From Verrucomicrobiota bacterium (GTDB lineage Bacteria > Verrucomicrobiota > Verrucomicrobiia > CAIQCK01), in the NCBI GenBank assembly GCA_016222825.1, contig JACRQF010000010.1, positions 372,001-436,000 of the forward strand: a stretch of DNA of 64,000 nt, in the 5' to 3' direction. The notes under the pieces are model-generated. The model did not search any database, had not been told where the DNA came from, and saw only the letters and a list, made by a program, of their open reading frames with translations. Below, one piece after another: positions 34,503-42,320 of the stretch. Within the stretch, counting starts at the first letter, position 1. Each line of letters begins with the position of its first letter. The translations under genes were made by a program, and so were the position numbers.

Positions 34503-35209
34503 GTTTCCTGCTCCGTTTTACTGTTCGTCGTCCTAATCAAATCCGGTCGTCGCTCGCGCGTGCGCTGGCGACGCTGTTCCTCACGCCACTTGGCGATGGC
34601 CGCATGGTCGCCGGAGAGCAACCTCTCCGGCACCGCCATGCCGCGATACTCCGCCGGCCGCGTGTATTGCGGGTATTCCAGCCAGCCGCTGCTGAAGGAC
34701 TCGTCCTTCGCGCTGTCGGCGTGACCCAACACACCCGGCACCAACCGCGCCGTGGCGTCTATGACCACGATGGCGGCCAATGCGCCGTTAGTCAAGATGT
34801 AGTCTCCGATGGAGATTTCCTCGTCCACCAGCGTCTGCCGCACGCGCTCGTCCACGCCTTCGTAATGGCCGCAGATCATGATCACGTGCTTGCGGACGGC
34901 CAGTTCGCGCGCCGCCTGCTGGTCGAAGCGCCGGCCCTGCGGCGTGAGCATCACAACCCACGCCTCCGGACTGCCGCGCTTCAACTCCTCGACTGCTTCA
35001 AAGATCGGTTCCGGCTTCATCACCATGCCGGGGCCGCCGCCGAACGGCCGGTCGTCCGTCGTGCGGTGTTTGTCATGCGTCCAATCCCGCAGATTGCGGA
35101 CGCAAATCTCCACCAGCTTCTTCTCCTGCGCCCGCTTCAGGATGCTCTCATCCAGCGGACCGCGAAGAATCTCCGGAAGAATTGTCAGGATGTCGAACTT
35201 CACGGACAT
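34499..35209 (-). CDS. trmD: tRNA (guanine-N1)-methyltransferase TrmD
   Basis: 236 residues. SPOUT knot motifs are [46 protein letters not shown] (catalytic-site loop), [16 protein letters not shown] and the C-terminal PEYRGM-like [13 protein letters not shown] with WREEQ. It methylates G37 of tRNAs to prevent frameshifting. The stop overlaps the rplS start by 4 bases. In most bacteria rimM lies directly upstream; here khpA does, 41 bases away. Confidence 0.96.
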   Translation of the reverse strand: MSVKFDILTILPEILRGPLDESILKRAQEKKLVEICVRNLRDWTHDKHRTTDDRPFGGGPGMVMKPEPIFEAVEELKRGSPEAWVVMLTPQGRRFDQQAARELAVRKHVIMICGHYEGVDERVRQTLVDEEISIGDYILTNGALAAIVVIDATARLVPGVLGHADSAKDESFSSGWLEYPQYTRPAEYRGMAVPERLLSGDHAAIAKWREEQRRQRTRERRPDLIRTTNSKTEQET

Positions 35210-35249
35210 ACTCCGCGCGACGGCGCTGCCGCCGGCTGTTACGGCTGCG

Positions 35250-35546
35250 CTACGCTTCCAGGGCCGGCTCCCCGGACGGCGCGGCGTCTTCGCCGCCGGG
35301 CCTGCGTCCGTCCGGCGGCTCCAGAATGTTCAGAACAATGCGGCGGCCGAGCTTGCCCGACGCGCAACTCAACAGCGCGCGGATGGCGGCGCAAACACGG
35401 CCCTGCTTGCCGATTATTTTGCCAAAATCCGACGGGTCAACGCTCAGTTCCAAAACCAGAGCGCCGCTTCTCTCGGCCTCGGCAACCTGGACGCGGTCGG
35501 GATTGTCCACCAGCGCCCGGGCCACATACTCCACAAACTGTTTCAT
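35250..35546 (-). CDS. khpA: KH-domain RNA-binding protein KhpA (YlqC family)
   Basis: 98 residues from ATG 35546 (MKQFVEYVARALVDNP); an ATG two codons earlier is possible. The KH signature is SDFGKIIGKQGRVCAAIRAL, with GxxG present. The last 20 residues (PDGRRPGGEDAAPSGEP) are a disordered tail. The protein binds RNA with KhpB in other bacteria. It lies between rpsP and trmD, its conserved place. Confidence 0.92.
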   Translation of the reverse strand: MKQFVEYVARALVDNPDRVQVAEAERSGALVLELSVDPSDFGKIIGKQGRVCAAIRALLSCASGKLGRRIVLNILEPPDGRRPGGEDAAPSGEPALEA

Positions 35547-35579
35547 GGGCATCGCTCAACAACGCGAATTGCGAAGCCC

Positions 35580-35876
35580 TTAGGCGGGTTTGGCTTCGTC
35601 GGCGGGCGCGGGCGCTGCCGCCGCAGCGGCGGCCGCCTGCTTGCGCGCGGTGCGGATCAGATTCGCCACCGTCTCGGTGGGCTGAGCGCCGCAACGCAGC
35701 CAGTAATCCACGCGTTCCATCTTCAGAACGCAGTTATTTTCCTTCTTGCGCGGATCGTAGCTGCCGACCTGCTCGATGCTCTTGCCGTCGCGAGGACCGC
35801 GCTTGTGCGCGATGACCACGCGATAGCATGGGTCGTTCTTGCCACCAATCCGCGTTAACCGAATCGCTGCTGCCAT
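35580..35876 (-). CDS. rpsP: 30S ribosomal protein S16
   Basis: 98 residues. Core: AIRLTRIGGKNDPCYRVVIA, KSIEQVGSYDP and VDYWLRCGAQPTETVANLI. An Ala/Pro-rich tail of about 20 residues (AAAAAAAPAPADEAKPA) extends it slightly beyond the usual 80-90. It is transcribed just after ffh and before khpA. Confidence 0.95.
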   Translation of the reverse strand: MAAAIRLTRIGGKNDPCYRVVIAHKRGPRDGKSIEQVGSYDPRKKENNCVLKMERVDYWLRCGAQPTETVANLIRTARKQAAAAAAAAPAPADEAKPA

Positions 35877-35899
35877 TTCACGTCTCCTGACCGGCCGCT

Positions 35900-37228
35900 T
35901 CAGCGCGCCGGAAGTTTGAAGCCACCCATCTTGGCCATTTTGCGGCCCAGCCGTGGCATTTGCTTCATTAGGTTTTTCATTGCCCAGAACTGTTTCAACA
36001 ACTGGTTCACGTCGGCAACGGTCGTGCCGCTGCCGCGGGCAATGCGTTGGCGCCGATGGCCGTCTATCACTTCGGGCCGCCGGCGCTCCGCAGGCGTCAT
36101 TGACTGAATGATCGCCTCCATACGCTTGAGCTGTTTCTGCTCAACCGAAAGGTCGCGTATGTTACTCATGCCGGGCAACATGCCAAGCACATTCTCTAGG
36201 GGTCCCATCTTTTTGAACTGCTGCATCTGGTCGAGGAAATCCTCCAGATTGATGTCCGCCTTGCGCAGTTTCTCCTGCATTTTCCCGGCCTGGGCCTCGT
36301 CGAACGTCGCCTGGGCCTTCTCCACCAAGCTCACCACGTCACCCATGCCCAGGATACGGGACGCCATCCGGTCGGGGTAAAACGGCTCCAAATCCTCCAG
36401 TTTCTCGCCTACGCCGACCAGTTTGATCGGTTTGCCGCTGACCGCCCTCATCGAAAGCGCCGCGCCGCCGCGGGTGTCGCCGTCGAGCTTGGTCAGAACG
36501 ATGCCCGTCAGGCCCAGCGCGGCGTTGAAGCGCGAAGCGATGTCCACCGCCTGCTGGCCGGTGGCGGCGTCGGCGACAAGGAGGATTTCGCGCGGATCCA
36601 CCACTTCCTTCAACCGAACCAGTTCCTGCACCAGCGGCTCGTCTATCTGCAACCGCCCGGCGGTGTCGAAGATGATCACGTTGCGCCCCTGCGCCGCTGC
36701 GGCTTCCATCGCGCCGCGGGCAATCTTCAGCACGTCCGTCTCGCCCGGCACGGCGTGAACCGGAATGCCAAGCTGCTTGCCGAGCGTCTGGAGCTGCGTG
36801 ACTGCGGCGGGCCGGTAAACGTCGCACGCGGCCAGCAACGGATGATGGCCTTGCTTGGTCAGCAAGCGGGCGAGCTTGCCGGCGGTGGTTGTCTTGCCGC
36901 AACCGTGCAGGCCGCAGAGCAGGATAACCGACGGCGACCGGCTCAGGTCCAGCGCCGTCTGCTGAGCACCCATGAGCGTCACCAGTTCGTCGAAGATGAT
37001 TTTGACGACCTGCTGGCCCGGCGTGACGCTGTCGAGCACCGTCTGGCCGAGCGCCTTCCCCTTGACCGACTCGATGAAGTCCTTGGCGACCTTGTAGTTG
37101 ACGTCGGCTTCGAGCAACGCCATCCGCACCTCGCGCAGCGCGTCGGCGACGTTCTTCTCCGTCAGCTTCCCAAAACCGCGGAGGTTTTTGAAAACGGACT
37201 GGAGTTTATCGGAGAGGTTCTGGAACAT
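35900..37228 (-). CDS. ffh: Signal recognition particle protein Ffh
   Basis: 442 residues. The N domain (LTEKNVADALREVRMALLEA) is followed by the G domain with GLHGCGKTTTAGKLA (P-loop), DVYRPAAVTQL, DTAGRLQIDEPL, TKLDGDTRGGAALS and GVGEKLEDLEPF. The Met-rich M domain carries LGMLPGMSNI and RRQRIARGSGTTVADVNQLL and ends MKNLMKQMPRLGRKMAKMGG. It is a GTPase that targets nascent membrane proteins. It lies 23 bases upstream of rpsP. Confidence 0.97.
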   Translation of the reverse strand: MFQNLSDKLQSVFKNLRGFGKLTEKNVADALREVRMALLEADVNYKVAKDFIESVKGKALGQTVLDSVTPGQQVVKIIFDELVTLMGAQQTALDLSRSPSVILLCGLHGCGKTTTAGKLARLLTKQGHHPLLAACDVYRPAAVTQLQTLGKQLGIPVHAVPGETDVLKIARGAMEAAAAQGRNVIIFDTAGRLQIDEPLVQELVRLKEVVDPREILLVADAATGQQAVDIASRFNAALGLTGIVLTKLDGDTRGGAALSMRAVSGKPIKLVGVGEKLEDLEPFYPDRMASRILGMGDVVSLVEKAQATFDEAQAGKMQEKLRKADINLEDFLDQMQQFKKMGPLENVLGMLPGMSNIRDLSVEQKQLKRMEAIIQSMTPAERRRPEVIDGHRRQRIARGSGTTVADVNQLLKQFWAMKNLMKQMPRLGRKMAKMGGFKLPAR

Positions 37229-37245
37229 CCGGCCTTGCTTTGGCG

Positions 37246-38247
37246 TTACTTGAGCTGTTCGAGTTCGCGGTCAACATCCTGCTTGACCTTCCCCACCATC
37301 TCCGACAACTCGGCGTTGTTGATCCTGCGGGACAGAATGCCGGTGATCATCATCCTCGCCTCGTTCGCGTTACCCCGTTTCGCAGCCTTGGCCGCCGATT
37401 CGTTGGGATAGCTGGCCTTGCTTTGGAGCAACAACGTCGCCATGTCCAGTTCTAGCAGCGCGCGCATCGGGTCCGCCAGATACCGCCGCCACTGGCCAAA
37501 CCACGAACGCAAACCAATCATGTCACCCCTCGACTCGGCCGCCGCGCGAGCCGTCCGGTAACTCATCCTGGCGTTCACAGGCAGCCTCGCCAGCAAGTCG
37601 TCCTGCGTCAGCTCCGCGAGTCTCTTCTGCGGCTCCGCCGGCGCGGCGGGCGCGGGCGCGGGCGCGGGCGGAGGCGTTGCGGTTGCGACTTGAACGGGCG
37701 CGGGCGCCGCCGGCTGTGGCATGGGCGCAACTGCTGCTGGCGCGGGTGGAACGGCAGGCGGCGCCGCCGGAGCCACTGTCGGAGCCGGCGTCGAAGACTG
37801 CGCGGGCGCTGCCGGAACTGGCGGCTGTTCGGCGACTGGAGCGGCGGGCTTTTCCGGTGTCGCAGGCGCAGGCGGTGTCGTCGCGACTGGCGCAGGCGCA
37901 GTGGCAGGAGCCGCCGGTTGTTCAGCCATCGCAGTCGCCGGAGCTGCGGGCTGTGCGGCAGGTTGCGCGGCCGGTTCGGTGGCAGGAACGGGGGTTGCCG
38001 GCGCGGCTGGCGTCGCAGCAACTGTCGTCGCTGGCGTTTCTGCCGCAGCAGGCGCGGGCGTCGCAGGGGCAGGCTGCGCGGGCGTTTCCGGCGCGGACGG
38101 CTTTGTCTCGGCTGCGACGGCTTCCGTTTGCGCTGCCGGCGGCGATTGTGGCTCGGATTCCGGCCCCATGCTGTCCAGCTTCTGATAAAGCAGCGCAGCG
38201 CCGGCGCTCACCATCACCAGGATAATCAATGTCTCTAGCTTCTTCAT
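37246..38247 (-). CDS. Membrane-anchored Pro/Ala-rich protein
   Basis: 333 residues. One N-terminal helix (ETLIILVMVSAGAALLYQKL) is followed by about 180 residues of Pro/Ala/Thr/Val linker, then a folded-looking helical domain of about 110 residues (LTQDDLLARLPVNARMSYRT and later MRALLELDMATLLLQSKASY). It is likely anchored in the inner membrane with the domain outside, the linker spanning the periplasm. No family is recognised. Its start overlaps the murA stop (ATGA) and it ends 17 bases before ffh. Confidence 0.72.
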   Translation of the reverse strand: MKKLETLIILVMVSAGAALLYQKLDSMGPESEPQSPPAAQTEAVAAETKPSAPETPAQPAPATPAPAAAETPATTVAATPAAPATPVPATEPAAQPAAQPAAPATAMAEQPAAPATAPAPVATTPPAPATPEKPAAPVAEQPPVPAAPAQSSTPAPTVAPAAPPAVPPAPAAVAPMPQPAAPAPVQVATATPPPAPAPAPAAPAEPQKRLAELTQDDLLARLPVNARMSYRTARAAAESRGDMIGLRSWFGQWRRYLADPMRALLELDMATLLLQSKASYPNESAAKAAKRGNANEARMMITGILSRRINNAELSEMVGKVKQDVDRELEQLK

Positions 38248-39503
38248 TGCTTCTGCCTCTCAATGCGCGCACCCAGGGCACGCAGCTTGTCGTCAATCTT
38301 CTCGTAACCGCGGTCAATGTGATAGACGCGGTTCACCTTCGTCTTGCCTTGCGCCACCAACCCTGCCAGCACCAATGCCGCGCTCGCGCGCAGGTCGCTC
38401 GCCATGATCGGCGCGCCGCTTAGGCGCGACACGCCCTTCACGATCGCGCTCGCGCCCTCCAACGAGATGTCCGCGCCGAGCCGGCCCAACTCCGCGACGT
38501 GCATGAACCGTTCCGGATAAATTTTCTCCGTGATCACCGAGATGCCCGGCGTCACCGCCATCAGCGTCATGAACTGCGCCTGCACGTCGGTCGGGAAACC
38601 GGGATACGGCATCGTAACCACGTCCGCCGGCTTCCGCTCGCCGGCGCCCTTCACCACCAAGTCCGGCCCCGAACGCTCCACGCGGATGCCCGACTCGCGG
38701 AACTTGTCAATGACCGCTCCGAGATGCTCCGAGCGCGCGCCTTTCAGCCGCACCTCGCCGCCCGTGATCGCCGCCACCGTCATGAATGTCGCCGCCTCAA
38801 TGCGGTCGGCAATCACCGTATGCTCCGCGCCGTGGAGCCGTTCGACACCGTGGATCGTCATCGTCGGGCTGCCCGCGCCGTGGATTTGCGCGCCCATCTT
38901 GTTGAGGAACTCCGCCACGTCCACAACTTCCGGCTCGCACGCCGCGCACTCGATTACCGTGGTGCCTTTGGCGAGCACCGCTGCCATCATCACGTTTGCC
39001 GTCCCGGTCACCGTCGAACCGAACCGGCCGCCGAGGAAAATCGTGTTGCCGACCAATTCCTTCGCGTTGGCGATGACCAGGCCCTTTTGAATGTCCACCT
39101 CCGCGCCCAGCGCGCGAAACCCCTTGATGTGCATGTCAATCGGCCTCGGCCCGATGACACAGCCGCCGGGCACGCTCACCCTCGCCTTGCAGTGGCGGCC
39201 AAGCAGCGGTCCGAACACGCAGAAGCTGGCGCGCATCTTCCGCACGACATCGTAGTCGGCGACCGTCTTGATCCGCTTCGCCTCCACCGTCACCGTGCCG
39301 TCCTCGAACTTCGCCTCTGCGCCAAGTTCCTGAAGAATCGCCGCCATGTAGCGCGTGTCGCTGAGGTTCGGCACGCCATGAATCACGCACCGTTCCGCTG
39401 TCAGCAACGTCGCCGCGATCAGCGGCAACGCCGCGTTCTTGGAACCGCCGATGGCAACCTCGCCCTTGAGAGCGATGCCGCCGTTGATGACAAATCTGTC
39501 CAT
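38244..39503 (-). CDS. murA: UDP-N-acetylglucosamine 1-carboxyvinyltransferase MurA
   Basis: 419 residues. GGIALKGEVAIGGSKNAALP starts the EPT fold with the substrate lysine. PGGCVIGPRPIDMHIKGF contains the reactive cysteine targeted by fosfomycin in other bacteria (Cys115 in E. coli). Later motifs are DRIEAATFM, PYPGFPTDVQAQFMTLM, YPERFMHVAEL and DLRASAALVLAGL. It catalyses the first committed step of peptidoglycan synthesis in the cytosol. It lies between prmC and the Pro/Ala-rich gene. Confidence 0.96.
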   Translation of the reverse strand: MDRFVINGGIALKGEVAIGGSKNAALPLIAATLLTAERCVIHGVPNLSDTRYMAAILQELGAEAKFEDGTVTVEAKRIKTVADYDVVRKMRASFCVFGPLLGRHCKARVSVPGGCVIGPRPIDMHIKGFRALGAEVDIQKGLVIANAKELVGNTIFLGGRFGSTVTGTANVMMAAVLAKGTTVIECAACEPEVVDVAEFLNKMGAQIHGAGSPTMTIHGVERLHGAEHTVIADRIEAATFMTVAAITGGEVRLKGARSEHLGAVIDKFRESGIRVERSGPDLVVKGAGERKPADVVTMPYPGFPTDVQAQFMTLMAVTPGISVITEKIYPERFMHVAELGRLGADISLEGASAIVKGVSRLSGAPIMASDLRASAALVLAGLVAQGKTKVNRVYHIDRGYEKIDDKLRALGARIERQKQ

Positions 39504-39512
39504 GAAAGTATC

Positions 39513-40346
39513 CTATCCGGCCGCCACGAGCACGCGCGGGTGGCCCTGCCAATCGCTTAACATCTTCTCCACGCGATAGCCGTTGTCGAGAAAGATTCTT
39601 TCCGCCGCGCTCCCCTGCCCCGCCCCGATCTCCACCGCAACCCGTCCGCCCGCGCTGAGCCACGGTTTCGCCTCAGCGGCGATGCGGCGCACGATGTCGA
39701 GCCCGTCCGCGCCGCCGTCGAGCGCCGCGCGCGGCTCGTGGTCGCGAATCTCGCGCGGCAACAACGCGATCTCGCCGCTGGGAATGTAGGGCGGATTGGA
39801 AACAACCCAGTCGCACTGCAAGCCAGCCGGCAACGGCGCGAGAAGGTCGCCCTGGAAAAACTCAACCCGTCCGTCCAGCGCCGCCGCGTTCGCCCGCGCC
39901 ACTTCCAACGCCTCCACCGATGCGTCCACTGCCAGCACGCGCGCCGAAGCCAGGCTCTTCGCCAGCGCAATGGCGATGGCGCCACTGCCCGTGCCGAGGT
40001 CCGCAATGCTCTTTGCCGCCGCGCTGTTCTTCACGACGTAATCTACCAGCAGTTCCGTCTCCGGTCGCGGCACCAACACGCGCTTGTCCACGGCGAAATC
40101 GAATCCGTAGAAATTGACGACGCCGAGGACGTATTGCAGCGGCTCGCCCGCCGCGCGGCGTTTGACCATCTCGCGCAGCGTGTCCAGCGCCGGCTCGGTG
40201 ATCTCGCGCTCGAAGTCGAGGTAAAGCTCCAGCCGCTTCCGCTTCAGCACGTGAGCCACCATCAGCTCGATGGTCAGCCGGGGGCTGTCCACACCCTGCC
40301 GCTGGAAAAAGTCCGTCGTTCGCTGGATGATCTCTAAGATTTTCAC
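39513..40346 (-). CDS. prmC: Release factor glutamine methyltransferase PrmC
   Basis: 277 residues. N-terminal helical domain (TTDFFQRQGVDSPRLTIELM), then RAAGEPLQYVLGVVNFYGFD, VLVPRPETELLVDYV, the SAM site IADLGTGSGAIAIALAK and the catalytic VSNPPYIPSGE. It methylates the GGQ glutamine of release factors. It lies 14 bases downstream of prfA, the classical pairing. Confidence 0.95.
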   Translation of the reverse strand: MKILEIIQRTTDFFQRQGVDSPRLTIELMVAHVLKRKRLELYLDFEREITEPALDTLREMVKRRAAGEPLQYVLGVVNFYGFDFAVDKRVLVPRPETELLVDYVVKNSAAAKSIADLGTGSGAIAIALAKSLASARVLAVDASVEALEVARANAAALDGRVEFFQGDLLAPLPAGLQCDWVVSNPPYIPSGEIALLPREIRDHEPRAALDGGADGLDIVRRIAAEAKPWLSAGGRVAVEIGAGQGSAAERIFLDNGYRVEKMLSDWQGHPRVLVAAG

Positions 40347-40360
40347 GGCATCATGCCGTC

Positions 40361-41437
40361 TTACGCTGCGTTCTTCAGCCGCTCTTCAAGAGCTTGCGCC
40401 ATCAAAGCCTCGATCACCGGCTCCAGCGCGCCCTCCATGATCGCCGGCAGATTGTGCAGCGTCAGGTTGATGCGATGATCCGTGCAGCGGTTCTGCGGGA
40501 AGTTGTAGGTGCGGATGCGCTCGTTGCGCTCGCCGGTGCCGACCTGCGACTTGCGCTGCGCGGCATATTTGGCCGCCTCTTCCTCCTGACGATGCTGGAG
40601 CAACCGCGAGCGCAGCACCCGCAGCGCCTTCGCCTTGTTCTTGAGCTGCGAGCGCTCGTCGGCGCAACGCACCAGCATGCCCGTCGGCTTGTGGATGATC
40701 TGCACCGCCGAGTCAGTCGTGTTCACGCCCTGCCCGCCCGGCCCGCTCGCGCGGCAGACGGTGATGTCCAGTTCCTCCGGCTTGATCTCCACGTCCACCT
40801 CCTCCGCCTCCGGCAACACCGCCACCGTCGCCGTCGAAGTGTGGATGCGACCGCTCGCCTCCGTTACCGGCACGCGCTGCACGCGATGCACGCCGCTCTC
40901 GTAGCGCAGCCGGCGGAACACGTCCTCTCCTGTGACGGAGAAGATGACCTCCTTCAGCCCGCCGAGGTCCGACGGGCTGATATCCATCGTCTCCACCTTC
41001 CAGCCTCGCGCCTCGGCGTAGCGCGAATACATCCGGTAGAGGTTCGCCGCGAACAACGCCGCCTCCTGCCCGCCCGCGCCCGCGCGGATTTCAATGATCG
41101 TGTTGCGCGAATCGTTCGGGTCCGCGGGAACGATGATGCTCTGGATTTCAAACAGCAGCTTCTGCTGCCGCGCCTTGAGCGGCTCGATCTCTTGGGCCGC
41201 CATCGCACGCAGTTCCGCGTCGGCCTTCTCGTCGGCGGCCATCGCCTCGTTCTCGCGCAGTTCGCGCTCCACCTTCTGCAACTCCGCGTGGAACTCGAAT
41301 AGCTGCCGTAACTTGCGATGCTCGCGGCTCAGCTCCGCCGCGCGGCGCTGGTCGCCAAACACGCGCGGATCGCTCAGCTCGCGCTCGACCTCGTCATGGC
41401 GCTTTTGCAACCGTTCGACCTGGGCTTGGATGTCCAT
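40361..41437 (-). CDS. prfA: Peptide chain release factor 1
   Basis: 358 residues. The stop-codon recognition region has VPVTEASGRIHTSTATVAV, with P-V-T in the tripeptide place typical of RF1. The catalytic loop is ASGPGGQGVNTTDSAVQIIH. The C-terminal RIRTYNFPQNRCTDHRINLT is also RF1-like. It recognises UAA and UAG. It is modified by PrmC, encoded just downstream. The ATG 41437 lies immediately after a TACG-type repeat. Confidence 0.96.
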   Translation of the reverse strand: MDIQAQVERLQKRHDEVERELSDPRVFGDQRRAAELSREHRKLRQLFEFHAELQKVERELRENEAMAADEKADAELRAMAAQEIEPLKARQQKLLFEIQSIIVPADPNDSRNTIIEIRAGAGGQEAALFAANLYRMYSRYAEARGWKVETMDISPSDLGGLKEVIFSVTGEDVFRRLRYESGVHRVQRVPVTEASGRIHTSTATVAVLPEAEEVDVEIKPEELDITVCRASGPGGQGVNTTDSAVQIIHKPTGMLVRCADERSQLKNKAKALRVLRSRLLQHRQEEEAAKYAAQRKSQVGTGERNERIRTYNFPQNRCTDHRINLTLHNLPAIMEGALEPVIEALMAQALEERLKNAA

Positions 41438-41439
41438 GG

Positions 41440-41476
41440 CGTAAGACGTAATGCGTTATGCGTAACCCGTAATGGG
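41440..41476. repeat. TACG-type dispersed repeat, copy C (upstream of prfA)
   Basis: Begins cgtaagacgtaatgcgttat and continues gcgtaacccgtaatggg. It occupies the prfA leader between the rpmE terminator and the prfA start, so it may affect prfA translation or expression. Confidence 0.75.
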
Positions 41477-41481
41477 TGGGC

Positions 41482-41528
41482 ACAAAAACAACGCTGCGTT
41501 TCGGCCCCTGTCGGACCGAAACGCAGCG
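41482..41528 (-). terminator. Rho-independent terminator of rpmE
   Basis: Perfect 13-bp stem: cgctgcgtttcgg (41492-41504) with ccgaaacgcagcg (41516-41528), and 11-base loop. Read on the minus strand the stem is followed by TTGTTTTTGTG (41481-41491 region). It separates rpmE from prfA. Confidence 0.9.
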
Positions 41529-41542
41529 CTGGGGAAAACAAT

Positions 41543-41758
41543 CTACTTCTTTTTGGCGGCAGGCGTGGCGTAGCGGCGCTGGAAACGCTCGACGCGGCCG
41601 GCGGTGTCCACAAACTTCTGCGTGCCCGTGAAGAACGGGTGGCAGGCGTTGCAGATGCCGATGTGCAGTTCTTTGCGGGTGGAGCGGGTGTTGATCACGT
41701 TGCCACAGGCGCACGTGATCGTCGTCTCCGCGTAATCAGGATGTATATCAGGTTTCAT
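41543..41758 (-). CDS. rpmE: 50S ribosomal protein L31 (zinc-binding form)
   Basis: 71 residues. [20 protein letters not shown] starts the family. Cysteines in CAC, then CNAC ([14 protein letters not shown]) give the zinc-ribbon, so this is the C+ form. The end YATPAAKKK is a basic tail. Its own terminator follows at 41482-41528. Confidence 0.96.
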   Translation of the reverse strand: MKPDIHPDYAETTITCACGNVINTRSTRKELHIGICNACHPFFTGTQKFVDTAGRVERFQRRYATPAAKKK

Positions 41759-41888
41759 GAGTCCAAATTAAGGTCGCGAAAGCTAGCGAAACCGCCCCCG
41801 CCGTGCAAGTGCAAAACAGCGAAAGATGGCGGATTAAGACGTTCTCGGTTCCGCCGCCTCAGCGCGTCGTCCCTGTTTTTTCCGTCCC

Positions 41889-42296
41889 TCAGTGCATCAT
41901 CTCTTCCAGCACCTTCCGATCCACGCCGAGCTTGTGCGCTTCCCCAAGCACCCGATCCCGCCTCTCCAGATGCATTCTCAACGTGCCGGACGAAAAAGAG
42001 GACGCTCGATGTAACTGGTCCAAGCTGGACATGTAATCCGCCATCGCCACCTTCAAATCCCGCGCTTTCGGATGCAGCCGCATCTGCAACCAGTTCAGCC
42101 GCTCCTGCGCCGCCTTGAACGTCGCCGCAGGCACGCGATCCATGTAATATCGCTTCGACTTCACTGGGTCAATCAACGAAAGCAGGTTGACGATGTGCGA
42201 CGCCGGGATTTGATCCGATGACACTTTTTGACCCCGTGCCATCACGGCGTTGCCCAGAAGCAGCGCGGCGACGGCAAGGCGAGTGATATGGATCAT
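41889..42296 (-). CDS. Small secreted protein homologous to the C-terminal domain of the downstream-encoded Lon-like protein
   Basis: 135 residues with a signal peptide (ITRLAVAALLLGNAVMARG). Residues about 50-135 align with residues 535-620 of the protein at 42321-44183: RLNWLQMRLHPKARDLKVAM against RLAWLDTRLHPKTKDLKNTM, and ERRDRVLGEAHKLGVDRKVL against VKRDKVLGELTKLGTDRKAL. Both end EE(M/L)MH. It therefore is a stand-alone copy of that helical domain, probably from a tandem partial duplication. The function is unknown; it could interact with or regulate the larger protein. Confidence 0.7.
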   Translation of the reverse strand: MIHITRLAVAALLLGNAVMARGQKVSSDQIPASHIVNLLSLIDPVKSKRYYMDRVPAATFKAAQERLNWLQMRLHPKARDLKVAMADYMSSLDQLHRASSFSSGTLRMHLERRDRVLGEAHKLGVDRKVLEEMMH

Positions 42297-42320
42297 GGCA
42301 AGTTTCCCGTTTCGTCAGGC

